DNA of 60,041 bases from assembly GCA_031082125.1 (NCBI GenBank), contig JAVHLM010000011.1, positions 1-60,041 on the forward strand, given 5' to 3'. A program made the position numbers and the translations under genes. The notes beneath the pieces are model-generated. The model ran no database searches and had not been told where the DNA came from. It saw nothing but the letters and a program-made list of their open reading frames with translations. This stretch comes from Candidatus Eremiobacterota bacterium. Its GTDB lineage: Bacteria; Vulcanimicrobiota; CADAWZ01; Ess09-12. Below are positions 53,607 through 60,041 of this stretch, piece after piece (the first letter of the stretch is position 1; each line of letters opens with the position of its first letter).

Positions 53607-55472
53607 CTACCACAGCACCTCGAAAACATCGGAAGAGTCCGCCCCGAGAGGATGGACTCTTCCCTTCAGCAGGGCGCCTTCATTTTCCCTGCAGGTGGAC
53701 TCACCGATGAGTATCTGGCCGGGCAGGGCCTCGCTGCAGAGCTGAAAGGCTCTCGACACGGTCTTCCCGACAACGGTGTAGTCCTTTCTCTGGTATGACC
53801 CTATATTTCCCACGATGGCGTCGCCCGTGTAAATTCCAATACCCATTGCAATCGGGGCTTCATTCTTCTTGGCCCTGATCCTGTTATACTTCTTGAGGGC
53901 TTCCATCATGCCTATTGCAGCTTCAAGTGCCCGCTCGGAATCGTTCCCGTAAGTGACGGGGGCGCCAAAGTACGCCAGGATGGCGTCACCGATGAATTTG
54001 TCAATTGTCCCCCTGGAGCGGTGAATCACCTCCACCATGAGGGCGAAGTAATCATTCAGCATGGCGACAATCTCCTCGGGCTCCCTTTCCTGTGAGAACT
54101 CGGTATAGCCTCTTATGTCAGAGACAAGGACCGTCACTTTCTGCCTGGTGCCCCCGAGGGCCGATTTCTCAGCACCGGTGAGAATATCGTCCATGACCTG
54201 CCTGCCCACGTATCTTCTCAGCTTCACGCGGATCCACTCATGCTCGGCCACCTGCCTGATAAGCTCTTCAAACCTCGCAATCATCCATGGCGCTCTCAGC
54301 AGCTCCGCCTTGTCCAGGGCCTTCTCGAGGATCTCAAGGGCCCTCAGCTTGTCACCCCGCTCCAGCAGCATCGTGCCGGCCTGCATCTCCATGCCGATAA
54401 GGTCAAAAGGCATGTCCAGCTTCTGGAGAAGCGAAAGGGCCTTTTCATAACACTTATCCGCTTCCTCCCACTCTCTCCTCCGCCAGTGGAACAGGCCGCG
54501 AATCCCATGGGCCTCTGCAAGAAGGCGCTCATTCCCAAGCTCCAGGGCGCTCTTCTCCACTTCATCGAGAGTCCGCTCCACGCCCTCCTCTTCGCCAAGG
54601 AGGACCATGCCATGGGCAAGATCCTTGCGGTTAATCATTACCCATACCCTGTTTCCAAGCATTTCCGCAATTTTCAGGCTCTCCCTCACCAGATCGCCTG
54701 CGCTGCCTGCATCGCCGGAGTGGAGGTACGTCCTTCCCATGTTATTGCACATCACCATCTGCCCGAAGGCATCTTTCTGCTTTCTGCAGAATTCCAGGTC
54801 CCTGGCGAAATACTCAAAGGCTTTCTGATGATCGGCCATCATCAGATGGGCTCTTCCAAGATTTCCCCACGTGATGGCAAGACCCAGCCGGTCACCGGCC
54901 TTTTCCTTGAGCGCCATGGACTCCTCAAAATTGCTCACTGCCTCGGCGAGATCGCCCATGTCAAAATAAAGCTGGCCCCTTGAGTCATAGACTCGCGAGG
55001 CCTCTTCAAGAAGGCCGAGATCGAGGGATATCTCAAGGGACGCTCTGAAGTCATCGAGAGCCTTTGCTTTTTCCCGGAGCCTGTAGTGAAAAATGCCGCG
55101 GTAATGGTGAAAGAGGGCCCTGCCTTCTGCCTGGTGGGGCCCCTGGATCACTGCTGCGGCCTCATCAAATAACCGGCGCGCTTCTTCATAAGCGCCGCCC
55201 TTGATGGCAATGAGGGCGAGCTCCAGGAGCGGGAATATCTCTCCGCCTCTCAAGAGCGGTTTTTCCCGCTGCAATGCCTGGAGGAAATACTGGCGGGCCG
55301 CCTCCCCCTCCCCCCCGAGGCTCTTGATCCTCCCAAGGAAAAAGAGAAGGGAGCCTCCTGTGGATGGGCTTCCCTTCTCCTCAAGAAAAAAAGCATATGC
55401 CTCAGGGAGCTTTCCTTCCCTGACGAGCGCAAAACCCCGCTCGAAAAGACCCTGGGTGAGATAACTCTTCAT
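53607..55472 (-). CDS. TPR protein with C-terminal class III adenylate/guanylate cyclase domain
   Basis: 621 residues. About ten TPR repeats (for example DLAEAVSNFEESMALKEKAG and AFEYFARDLEFCRKQKDAFG) fill residues 1-420. The cyclase domain follows with VLVSDIRGYTEFS (metal Asp), GTIDKFIGDAILAYFGAP (second metal Asp), MGIGIYTGDAIVGNIGS and RKDYTVVGKTVSRAFQL. The substrate residue pattern does not let me separate cAMP from cGMP. Its start lies 5 nt after the stop of the Ro60-like gene, so both are in one operon. A TPR sensor plus cyclase could report binding of another protein. Confidence 0.85.
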   Translation of the reverse strand: MKSYLTQGLFERGFALVREGKLPEAYAFFLEEKGSPSTGGSLLFFLGRIKSLGGEGEAARQYFLQALQREKPLLRGGEIFPLLELALIAIKGGAYEEARRLFDEAAAVIQGPHQAEGRALFHHYRGIFHYRLREKAKALDDFRASLEISLDLGLLEEASRVYDSRGQLYFDMGDLAEAVSNFEESMALKEKAGDRLGLAITWGNLGRAHLMMADHQKAFEYFARDLEFCRKQKDAFGQMVMCNNMGRTYLHSGDAGSAGDLVRESLKIAEMLGNRVWVMINRKDLAHGMVLLGEEEGVERTLDEVEKSALELGNERLLAEAHGIRGLFHWRRREWEEADKCYEKALSLLQKLDMPFDLIGMEMQAGTMLLERGDKLRALEILEKALDKAELLRAPWMIARFEELIRQVAEHEWIRVKLRRYVGRQVMDDILTGAEKSALGGTRQKVTVLVSDIRGYTEFSQEREPEEIVAMLNDYFALMVEVIHRSRGTIDKFIGDAILAYFGAPVTYGNDSERALEAAIGMMEALKKYNRIRAKKNEAPIAMGIGIYTGDAIVGNIGSYQRKDYTVVGKTVSRAFQLCSEALPGQILIGESTCRENEGALLKGRVHPLGADSSDVFEVLW

Positions 55473-55476
55473 ACCG

Positions 55477-56790
55477 CTAAACAGCTTTATTGAACTTCTC
55501 TATCTCGCCGATATACTTGAGAACGGCCTCGGACCAGCCGTCTATGTGGAGCCATGCCCCGTACCCCACGCCGTTCTTGTAGGAGGCCACATTTATCATG
55601 TAGCCGCGTGTCGCGGGATCGTGCACTTTGTCATGGGCCTGCTCGTCGGTGATGACCACAAGCCTGTCAAAGCGGCAGCTTTTGTTGCAGTGATCTATGG
55701 CGGCCCCGAGCATGGTGCTGCCGTGAGGCTGCGAGCTGATTATGGCGTCTCTCAGGGCAAAGCCATGGCGGGCAGGGATCTGAATGGTCTTGTCGGTGAA
55801 GGAGAATATCTCCACATCCTCGCAGAGCTCCCTTGCAAGCACCGCCAGGCCGCATGCGGCATCCATCCTCGTCATGTCGGACTTCCCTGAGAGGCCCGCA
55901 TCCATTGAGCCTGAGATATCGACAAGGAGCACCGTCTTTCCGCCCATTTTCTCAGCACCCTTGAGGCATTTCATCATTGCCTCCTCCAGGTAAGGCTCCC
56001 ACTGGGGGGCATGCCGGGCTGCAGAGATGAATCTGAAGGGCAGGATCCTCTCGGTGTGCATGGACTTGATTGATTCTATCACAAGCTTTTCATCGACAGA
56101 GGCCTGCTTCATGTTTCTCAGGTTCCTGAGCAGGGCAAGGGCTCCCAGCTTTTTCTCCTTCATGAGCCTCTCCCATGTCTCTTTCTTGTCCTTCCCCGCC
56201 GAGAGAGATACCTCCCAGGTATCGGGAGGCGCAAGAGTGCCTTCGGCAAGCTTCTTCCAGATCTCCCCCTGCTCCTCGCTCGAAGGCGAAGGATGGACCA
56301 AGAACATCACGTCCCTGAGCTTCACTGCCCCCTCGCGGTCATATTTTGCGAGCTGGTAGGCATCGAAGCTGGTGAAGGCCTTCGCGAGGCCCTTCTTCAC
56401 CTGCCCCGAGAGAGGCTGCTTCCCCTCCTTCCAATAAATGGCAAGAAACTCTGCCAGCTCGTCGGCTCTCTGGATAACCCGCGGAAGGGTATCGGATACG
56501 AATTTCTTGTGGGGAGCTGAGCGTGCCATCTCTCTCACGATGAGAAGGGGCATATGCCGGAGCTTCATCTGCTCACGTGCTTCGATGGCCAGCAGCGCCA
56601 CCTTGCCCGGCTCCACCTTAGGGATCAGGTCGGCTATGCGCTTCGCGATTTCAACGCCATCCTCGTAAAACTGGTCCTCCCAGAGAAGGCAGGCCAGCAC
56701 GGACCGGCGCAGCTGAAGCTCCGGGCTTATCGACCGCGCGGGAGCGCCTTCGTGAGTCCTCTCCTGTACCTTTTTGTTGAGTTTCGCCAT
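55477..56790 (-). CDS. rsr: Ro60-like TROVE / vWA protein (bacterial Rsr type)
   Basis: 437 residues, shorter than the usual 520-540. An N-terminal TROVE-type helical ring is suggested by RRSVLACLLWEDQFYEDG, VREMARSAPHKKFVSDTLPR and LGALALLRNLRNM. A C-terminal von Willebrand A domain has an intact MIDAS (LLVDISGSMDAG, D291; GSTMLGAAID; VVITDEQ). Bacterial Ro proteins bind Y RNA and help exoribonucleases degrade structured or damaged RNA, notably after stress. The ribosome site is AAGGAGG, 8 nt before ATG 56790. A strong promoter and structured leader lie upstream. A TPR-cyclase follows in the operon, in place of the rtcBA genes sometimes found with rsr. Confidence 0.8.
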   Translation of the reverse strand: MAKLNKKVQERTHEGAPARSISPELQLRRSVLACLLWEDQFYEDGVEIAKRIADLIPKVEPGKVALLAIEAREQMKLRHMPLLIVREMARSAPHKKFVSDTLPRVIQRADELAEFLAIYWKEGKQPLSGQVKKGLAKAFTSFDAYQLAKYDREGAVKLRDVMFLVHPSPSSEEQGEIWKKLAEGTLAPPDTWEVSLSAGKDKKETWERLMKEKKLGALALLRNLRNMKQASVDEKLVIESIKSMHTERILPFRFISAARHAPQWEPYLEEAMMKCLKGAEKMGGKTVLLVDISGSMDAGLSGKSDMTRMDAACGLAVLARELCEDVEIFSFTDKTIQIPARHGFALRDAIISSQPHGSTMLGAAIDHCNKSCRFDRLVVITDEQAHDKVHDPATRGYMINVASYKNGVGYGAWLHIDGWSEAVLKYIGEIEKFNKAV

Positions 56791-56814
56791 TTCATAGCCC
56801 TCCTTTCAGGCAGT

Positions 56815-57028
56815 CCCTCTTTCCCGAAAATGAAAACCGCCGAGGAACAAGCGGCAAGAGTACGGCTGGCTCCTTGCGGGGCCAGTTGTGGTTTCAAAGC
56901 CACTCGAAAATGGTTGAAGTAACTCTTACCTACACCATCGGCGGTCTGTCACTGCGTAGTGTCGGGGAACAGGCGGACAGGGCATTTGTCGTGGGTAACG
57001 AAGTATCCCTGTCCTTCACCACCGACAT
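56815..57028 (-). ncRNA. candidate Y RNA / structured leader upstream of the Ro60-like gene
   Basis: From a predicted start near 57028 the minus-strand RNA opens with TGTCGG (57027-57022), which pairs with CCGACA (56965-56960). An asymmetric internal loop follows, then GGACAGGG (57014-57007) pairs perfectly with CCCTGTCC (56982-56975) around a 24-nt loop. That stem, internal loop, stem, loop shape is the Y RNA pattern. Further hairpins follow: ATGGT/ACCAT, GTGG/CCAC around a TTTGAAA loop (vaguely T-arm-like), and CTGGC/GCCAG. A weak CCGC/GCGG stem then runs into TTTTCATTTT before the rsr ribosome site. Position beside rsr is typical of Y RNA genes; sequence homology is not established. Confidence 0.5.
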
Positions 57029-57032
57029 CATG

Positions 57033-57061
57033 ATTCTAGCAGAAGGGAGATCACCTGTCAA
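57033..57061 (-). promoter_or_regulatory. strong promoter for the candidate Y RNA / rsr operon
   Basis: Minus strand: TTGACA (57061-57056), 17 bp, TAGAAT (57038-57033). The -35 hexamer overlaps the TGA stop codon of the preceding VanX-type gene. It lies about 240 nt before the rsr start codon, with a large untranslated stretch between. Confidence 0.75.
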
Positions 57062-58101
57062 TTCCCCGGGATCTTTTTGGCCCTCAGGTCTTCAAAGGGG
57101 ATATTCATTATGGGATACCTGTCGCTGTCACGGTAATTGAAGTGCCACCACTCGTAAGGATAGACGGTAAAGCCTTCCTGCCCCATCAGGAAGCGGAGCA
57201 CTTCTCTGTTCCACCGTGAAAGGGAGGTCCCCCCCTGGTATCCCGGGGAGGAGCGCTCCCCGAACTCGTCGTAAAAGCCGCCCATGTCGAGGGCTTTTCC
57301 CGTTTTCAGGTCATAGAGCGTCACGTCGGCGGCGACTCCCCTGTTGTGAACCGAGCCGGTCTTAGGGTCGGCTACAAATTTCTTCTGGCTGTCAGGAGTG
57401 CCGTCCCAGAACATCCTGGTCACGTACCACGGGCGGTACGCGTCGAATATGACGAGGCCAAGGCCATGAGCCTTGAGCTTTTTTGAGACCCTTGCGAGGG
57501 CTTCCGCAGCGGGGCGCTGAAGATATGCTTTCGCGCAGCTGTAAAAGGGCGCCCCCATGAAATTGTTGGCGGTGGCATAGCGGATATCAAGCTGCACCGA
57601 GGGATCAAGGGTTATCATCTCCACGAGGTCGGGCGCAAGGAACTGCCCCTCTTCAGCGGGCGGTTTCGCCTTGAGAGCCTCTTCGCGGAGATCCTTTACT
57701 GGCTTTGACGGGTTTATTCTGCCCGTATGCGGGACTCTCTGAAAATACCTGCCCCCGGCCTTGCAGACCGTCACCGCCCCTGTCTTGCTGGAGAGGAACT
57801 CCAGCTTCCATGTGCCGAGAGCATTATCCTGGGGAAGGCTCCACGAGGCAGCGCCCATGGGCCTGAGGGGGATGTATTTTTTGTGATAAAGGAGATAAAG
57901 GGCGTTGTTCCTCTCCAGAACCGTGATGGACTCGCCACCCAGCTCATAATCTCCTATTACCGAGAGCATGGAACCTGATGCTGCCGGGGGCTTTCTCGCA
58001 AAGAGCTCCTCCTCGGTAGACACCATCTGGGCTGAGAGATATCCGGGGAGTCCCAGCGCCAGAATAAAGATGATCGTGATGACCAGCGCCAATCTTTTCA
58101 T
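57058..58101 (-). CDS. VanX/DdpX-type D-Ala-D-Ala dipeptidase, secreted
   Basis: 347 residues with a signal peptide (LALVITIIFILALGLPGYLSA). An N-terminal beta domain (about 45-125) is not part of VanX. The C-terminal half carries the zinc peptidase M15D motifs: AYRP (R223), SVHNRGVAADV (H252, D259) and EWWHF (E317, H320). It should hydrolyse D-alanyl-D-alanine or related peptidoglycan dipeptides in the periplasm; without van genes nearby, a recycling role is more likely than resistance. The ribosome site is GGAAGGAG. It may be co-transcribed with the zinc-ribbon gene upstream. Confidence 0.85.
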   Translation of the reverse strand: MKRLALVITIIFILALGLPGYLSAQMVSTEEELFARKPPAASGSMLSVIGDYELGGESITVLERNNALYLLYHKKYIPLRPMGAASWSLPQDNALGTWKLEFLSSKTGAVTVCKAGGRYFQRVPHTGRINPSKPVKDLREEALKAKPPAEEGQFLAPDLVEMITLDPSVQLDIRYATANNFMGAPFYSCAKAYLQRPAAEALARVSKKLKAHGLGLVIFDAYRPWYVTRMFWDGTPDSQKKFVADPKTGSVHNRGVAADVTLYDLKTGKALDMGGFYDEFGERSSPGYQGGTSLSRWNREVLRFLMGQEGFTVYPYEWWHFNYRDSDRYPIMNIPFEDLRAKKIPGN

Positions 58102-58156
58102 GATGGTAACTCCTTCCCTGAGAAAGCCTTCCTGGGAGCGGGCCTGCAGCCCTTCT

Positions 58157-58813
58157 CTATTTTATCCCGAGCAGCTCCTTGAGCCTTGCCATGTGATTCT
58201 TGAGAGGAGACTCTTCATCGTAGCTTCCTGAGTGCTTGTCCTTCCCTTCCAGGAACTCTTTGACAAGCTTCAGGTCATCGGCAGTGATCCCCCTGAACCT
58301 TGAGGGCTCCTTTTCGCCGCCGTAGCGCACCACGAGCACGAGCTCCGGCTCTTTCACCTTCGGGCTGCATTTTCTGCAGAATTCCGATTCATCAATGGAG
58401 ATGAAGCTGCCGGGCATCTCTTTTACAAGCCGCCTGCACTCAGCAAGGCCTGAATTGATAAAACCGGAAGGGCTCTTCCAGTTCCTGGACTGGGAGACGT
58501 AGAGGGTCCGCATCCCGCATGAGGGGCAGAGGTATTCGGCTCTCTCAGGAGGAAAGGCCACTTTATAGCATTCGGCGCCCATCTTGAGAGCAGAGGGAGG
58601 GGCACTATTCGCAAGCTTTTCAAGCCTCAGCCTGGCTTCATCCCTCGTAAGCGCGGCTGATACCGGGGGAACGGCACGGGACTCTGCCGCTTTCACCTCG
58701 ACGAGGGAAAAGCTTCCACGGGAGGCTCCATGGGGTGCCCTGCTCATTCCATGAGGCCAAAAGAGAAGAACAAGAAAGAAAACCACCGCGAGACCGGTAA
58801 AGAGATAGGCCAT
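58157..58813 (-). CDS. membrane-anchored zinc-ribbon protein
   Basis: 218 residues. One N-terminal helix (LFTGLAVVFFLVLLFWPHG), then an outer part with CPSCG and CRKC pairs that could bind zinc, separated by about 65 residues, and a helical tail. I do not recognise it. The wide spacing suggests a treble-clef or rubredoxin-like knuckle. Confidence 0.6.
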   Translation of the reverse strand: MAYLFTGLAVVFFLVLLFWPHGMSRAPHGASRGSFSLVEVKAAESRAVPPVSAALTRDEARLRLEKLANSAPPSALKMGAECYKVAFPPERAEYLCPSCGMRTLYVSQSRNWKSPSGFINSGLAECRRLVKEMPGSFISIDESEFCRKCSPKVKEPELVLVVRYGGEKEPSRFRGITADDLKLVKEFLEGKDKHSGSYDEESPLKNHMARLKELLGIK

Positions 58814-58903
58814 CTGATCCTCCTCCCTTGTGATGATAAACCTTCTGCCCGGGCGGCAGAAATCCCTTCGTTCCTGCCCCCCCCCCGAGCCATTGAAAGA
58901 TCT

Positions 58904-59383
58904 TCAGAACGTGATGATAGCAAAGCCCCTTTCCCTGAAAGCCTCCATTGAAGGATGGCCCGCCATATCGGAGAGGAGGGAAATCCCGCGGGCTTCCGCT
59001 TCCTTGAGGGTGCCCGCCTTTGCCGCGCAGGCCCTGCACAGGCCTGCAATGATGCCGGCAGCCTCGGCTTTGAGAAAATGCCCCCCGAGGGGCGAGCTTT
59101 CATCGAGAAGCTGGGGAACAAGGCCGCATGCCGCGCCCTCTATCACTACTGCAACAGTGAGGCCCTTCTGGTGCATATCAAGAGCGTTAAGGAGCACATG
59201 CATGAAGCACATGCTCTCTCCATTGAAAGCGAATAAGGCAATTCCTCCCCCCCTGCTCTCCTCCTCACAGGCCCTGTCGGCTGATGTCCTGTAATAGGAG
59301 CCCCTCGCATAGTCGTCAACAATCCTCCTGCGCTCCTCTTCAAAATCCCCGGTACGGGGCACTGCATTGTCGCGGTCACCCAT
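58904..59383 (-). CDS. DsrE-like family protein
   Basis: 159 residues from ATG 59383 (AAAGGAG upstream; the open frame extends to 59440). ALFAFNGESMCFMHVLLNAL, VAVVIEGAACGLVPQLL, IAGLCRACAAKAG and GISLLSDMAGHPSMEAF match soluble DsrE-fold proteins. The CRAC pair may be redox-active. Sulfur-relay relatives exist but no sulfur genes are near. The start overlaps the end of the membrane HExxH gene by 8 nt. Confidence 0.75.
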   Translation of the reverse strand: MGDRDNAVPRTGDFEEERRRIVDDYARGSYYRTSADRACEEESRGGGIALFAFNGESMCFMHVLLNALDMHQKGLTVAVVIEGAACGLVPQLLDESSPLGGHFLKAEAAGIIAGLCRACAAKAGTLKEAEARGISLLSDMAGHPSMEAFRERGFAIITF

Positions 59384-59954
59384 CCTGCGGCTCCTTTCTG
59401 AAGGCCTCGCCTGAGCGGTCCCGGACCAGCAGAAACACAAGGAAAAGGAGGTCCGCCGTGATCCCCAGGAGGCCAGTTATCCTCATGGCATCGGCAATCT
59501 GGACACTTTTGTTCAGGAGATGGAGCTGCCCGAAGAGGTAGTTCCAGTCATGCTCACCGCCGCCGAAAAGAGGGAGGATCATGAACCGGGCATCGCGCAT
59601 GTAAACGCTTACGCCGAAAAACTGGGAGAAAAACCAGAAAGCCGCCGCTCCCCCTGCAAAGTGATCCTTCCTGGCAAGGAAAAAGTAAAGGGAAAAGGCC
59701 AGGGGCAGGCCGAACTGCACAATAGTGCCGCCCAGGGCGCCCCAGAAGTCTCCGAATATGGCAAAGATGAAATGGCCCGCTTCATGAAAGGGAAGGATGG
59801 CATATTCAAGGGGGCCAAAGGGGAAGGTGTAGTCCAGGGCTCCACGGGGTTCAGTCTTGGTATAGTAAGTAAAGGAGAGGATAACCAGGATGATGAACAC
59901 GGCCAGGTGAAACCACCACCGCACGCGCAGCTCAATCTTCTTCGCCTCATCCAT
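59376..59954 (-). CDS. multi-pass membrane protein with HEAGH motif
   Basis: 192 residues with four to five membrane segments. FHEAGHFIFAIFG has an HExxH-type zinc motif within a membrane helix, like M50/site-2 proteases, and EHDWNYLFGQLHLL may supply a third ligand. The distinctive NPDG-type loop of M50 is not seen, so a non-peptidase role is possible. It overlaps the DsrE-like gene. Confidence 0.65.
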   Translation of the reverse strand: MDEAKKIELRVRWWFHLAVFIILVILSFTYYTKTEPRGALDYTFPFGPLEYAILPFHEAGHFIFAIFGDFWGALGGTIVQFGLPLAFSLYFFLARKDHFAGGAAAFWFFSQFFGVSVYMRDARFMILPLFGGGEHDWNYLFGQLHLLNKSVQIADAMRITGLLGITADLLFLVFLLVRDRSGEAFRKEPQDG

Positions 59955-59975
59955 TGCCTGCCCTCCTGCCGCCCT

Positions 59976-60041
59976 TTACCCGGTATTGTGAATATACTCG
60001 AGCATGGCCTTCATGCGGAGTTCAATGTTCTCCGCTTTGTT
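59976..60041 (-). CDS. C-terminal end of a gene leaving the window
   Basis: Twenty-one codons ending ELRMKAMLEYIHNTG and a TAA at 59978-59976. The gene continues beyond the right edge. Not identifiable, but it lies in the same direction as the following operon. Confidence 0.4.
   Translation of the reverse strand, partial: NKAENIELRMKAMLEYIHNTG

Noticed and set aside
56881-56925. tRNA gene, from the TTTCAAA hairpin
   Set aside because: The loop or stem is one base off, and there is no acceptor, D or anticodon arm set; treated as part of the candidate Y RNA.

Overview
The window looks like chromosome from an uncultured, large-genome, diderm-type bacterium of a deep-branching phylum. The signs are eukaryote-like Ser/Thr kinases, an FHA-domain ATPase, secreted ankyrin and beta-propeller proteins, a type II pseudopilin, lipoproteins, and a high load of paralogs and decayed toxin-antitoxin genes. 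I see no rRNA, tRNA, CRISPR array, intact transposase or phage module. The phylum cannot be fixed from this sequence alone; groups such as Eremiobacterota or Riflebacteria are only a guess.

Region 1 (1-24.7 kb) is accessory and paralog-rich. It holds an autoregulated-looking AAA/DUF4143 ATPase, a zinc-ribbon kinase, and two large secreted PQQ-propeller/HEAT/TSP3 proteins that are paralogs (3.3-5.9 and 11.7-14.3 kb). It also has a TPR protein, an HNH-domain protein (8.9-11.3 kb), a decayed BrnT/CopG toxin-antitoxin pair, and a membrane EEP phosphohydrolase. A signalling cluster follows: WD40 Ser/Thr kinase, FHA-ATPase and a second ATPase, with a GspG-like pseudopilin between the two ATPases. 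A DUF2225-ankyrin operon closes the region.

Region 2 (24.9-28.9 kb) has two back-to-back toxin-antitoxin operons, AbrB/VapC and RHH/RelE-like. Their divergent promoters share a perfect palindrome made of the two -35 boxes. A metallo-beta-lactamase-fold hydrolase, a secreted ankyrin protein and a TPR-like protein follow, ending in a clear rho-independent terminator.

Region 3 (29.2-40.4 kb) starts with a 1439-residue fusion of a GH57/DUF3536-like domain to an S51-type serine peptidase, translationally coupled to a seven-domain hybrid histidine kinase. On the opposite strand are an FAD oxidoreductase and a YfhO-type membrane protein that appears to start at ATA. A 5'-truncated DUF4143 gene lies beside them, with palindromes like those of the first gene.

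Region 4 (40.7-48.8 kb) has a frameshifted formylglycine-enzyme-like lipoprotein, a second HNH-domain protein, and a 914-residue Arg/Glu repeat protein. The last is divergent from a small acidic protein across an array of 11-bp direct repeats resembling a Pho-type operator.

Region 5 (48.8-60.0 kb) is mainly minus-strand signalling and RNA-quality-control genes: a response regulator/HD-GYP/SARP-like fusion with its histidine kinase, a TPR-adenylate cyclase, and a Ro60/TROVE-vWA protein. The Ro60 gene is preceded by a strong promoter and a structured leader of about 210 nt that I propose is a Y RNA. A VanX-type dipeptidase, a zinc-ribbon membrane protein, a DsrE-like protein and a membrane HExxH protein follow. 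The most promising system in the window is the Ro60 gene with its candidate Y RNA, co-transcribed with a nucleotide cyclase.
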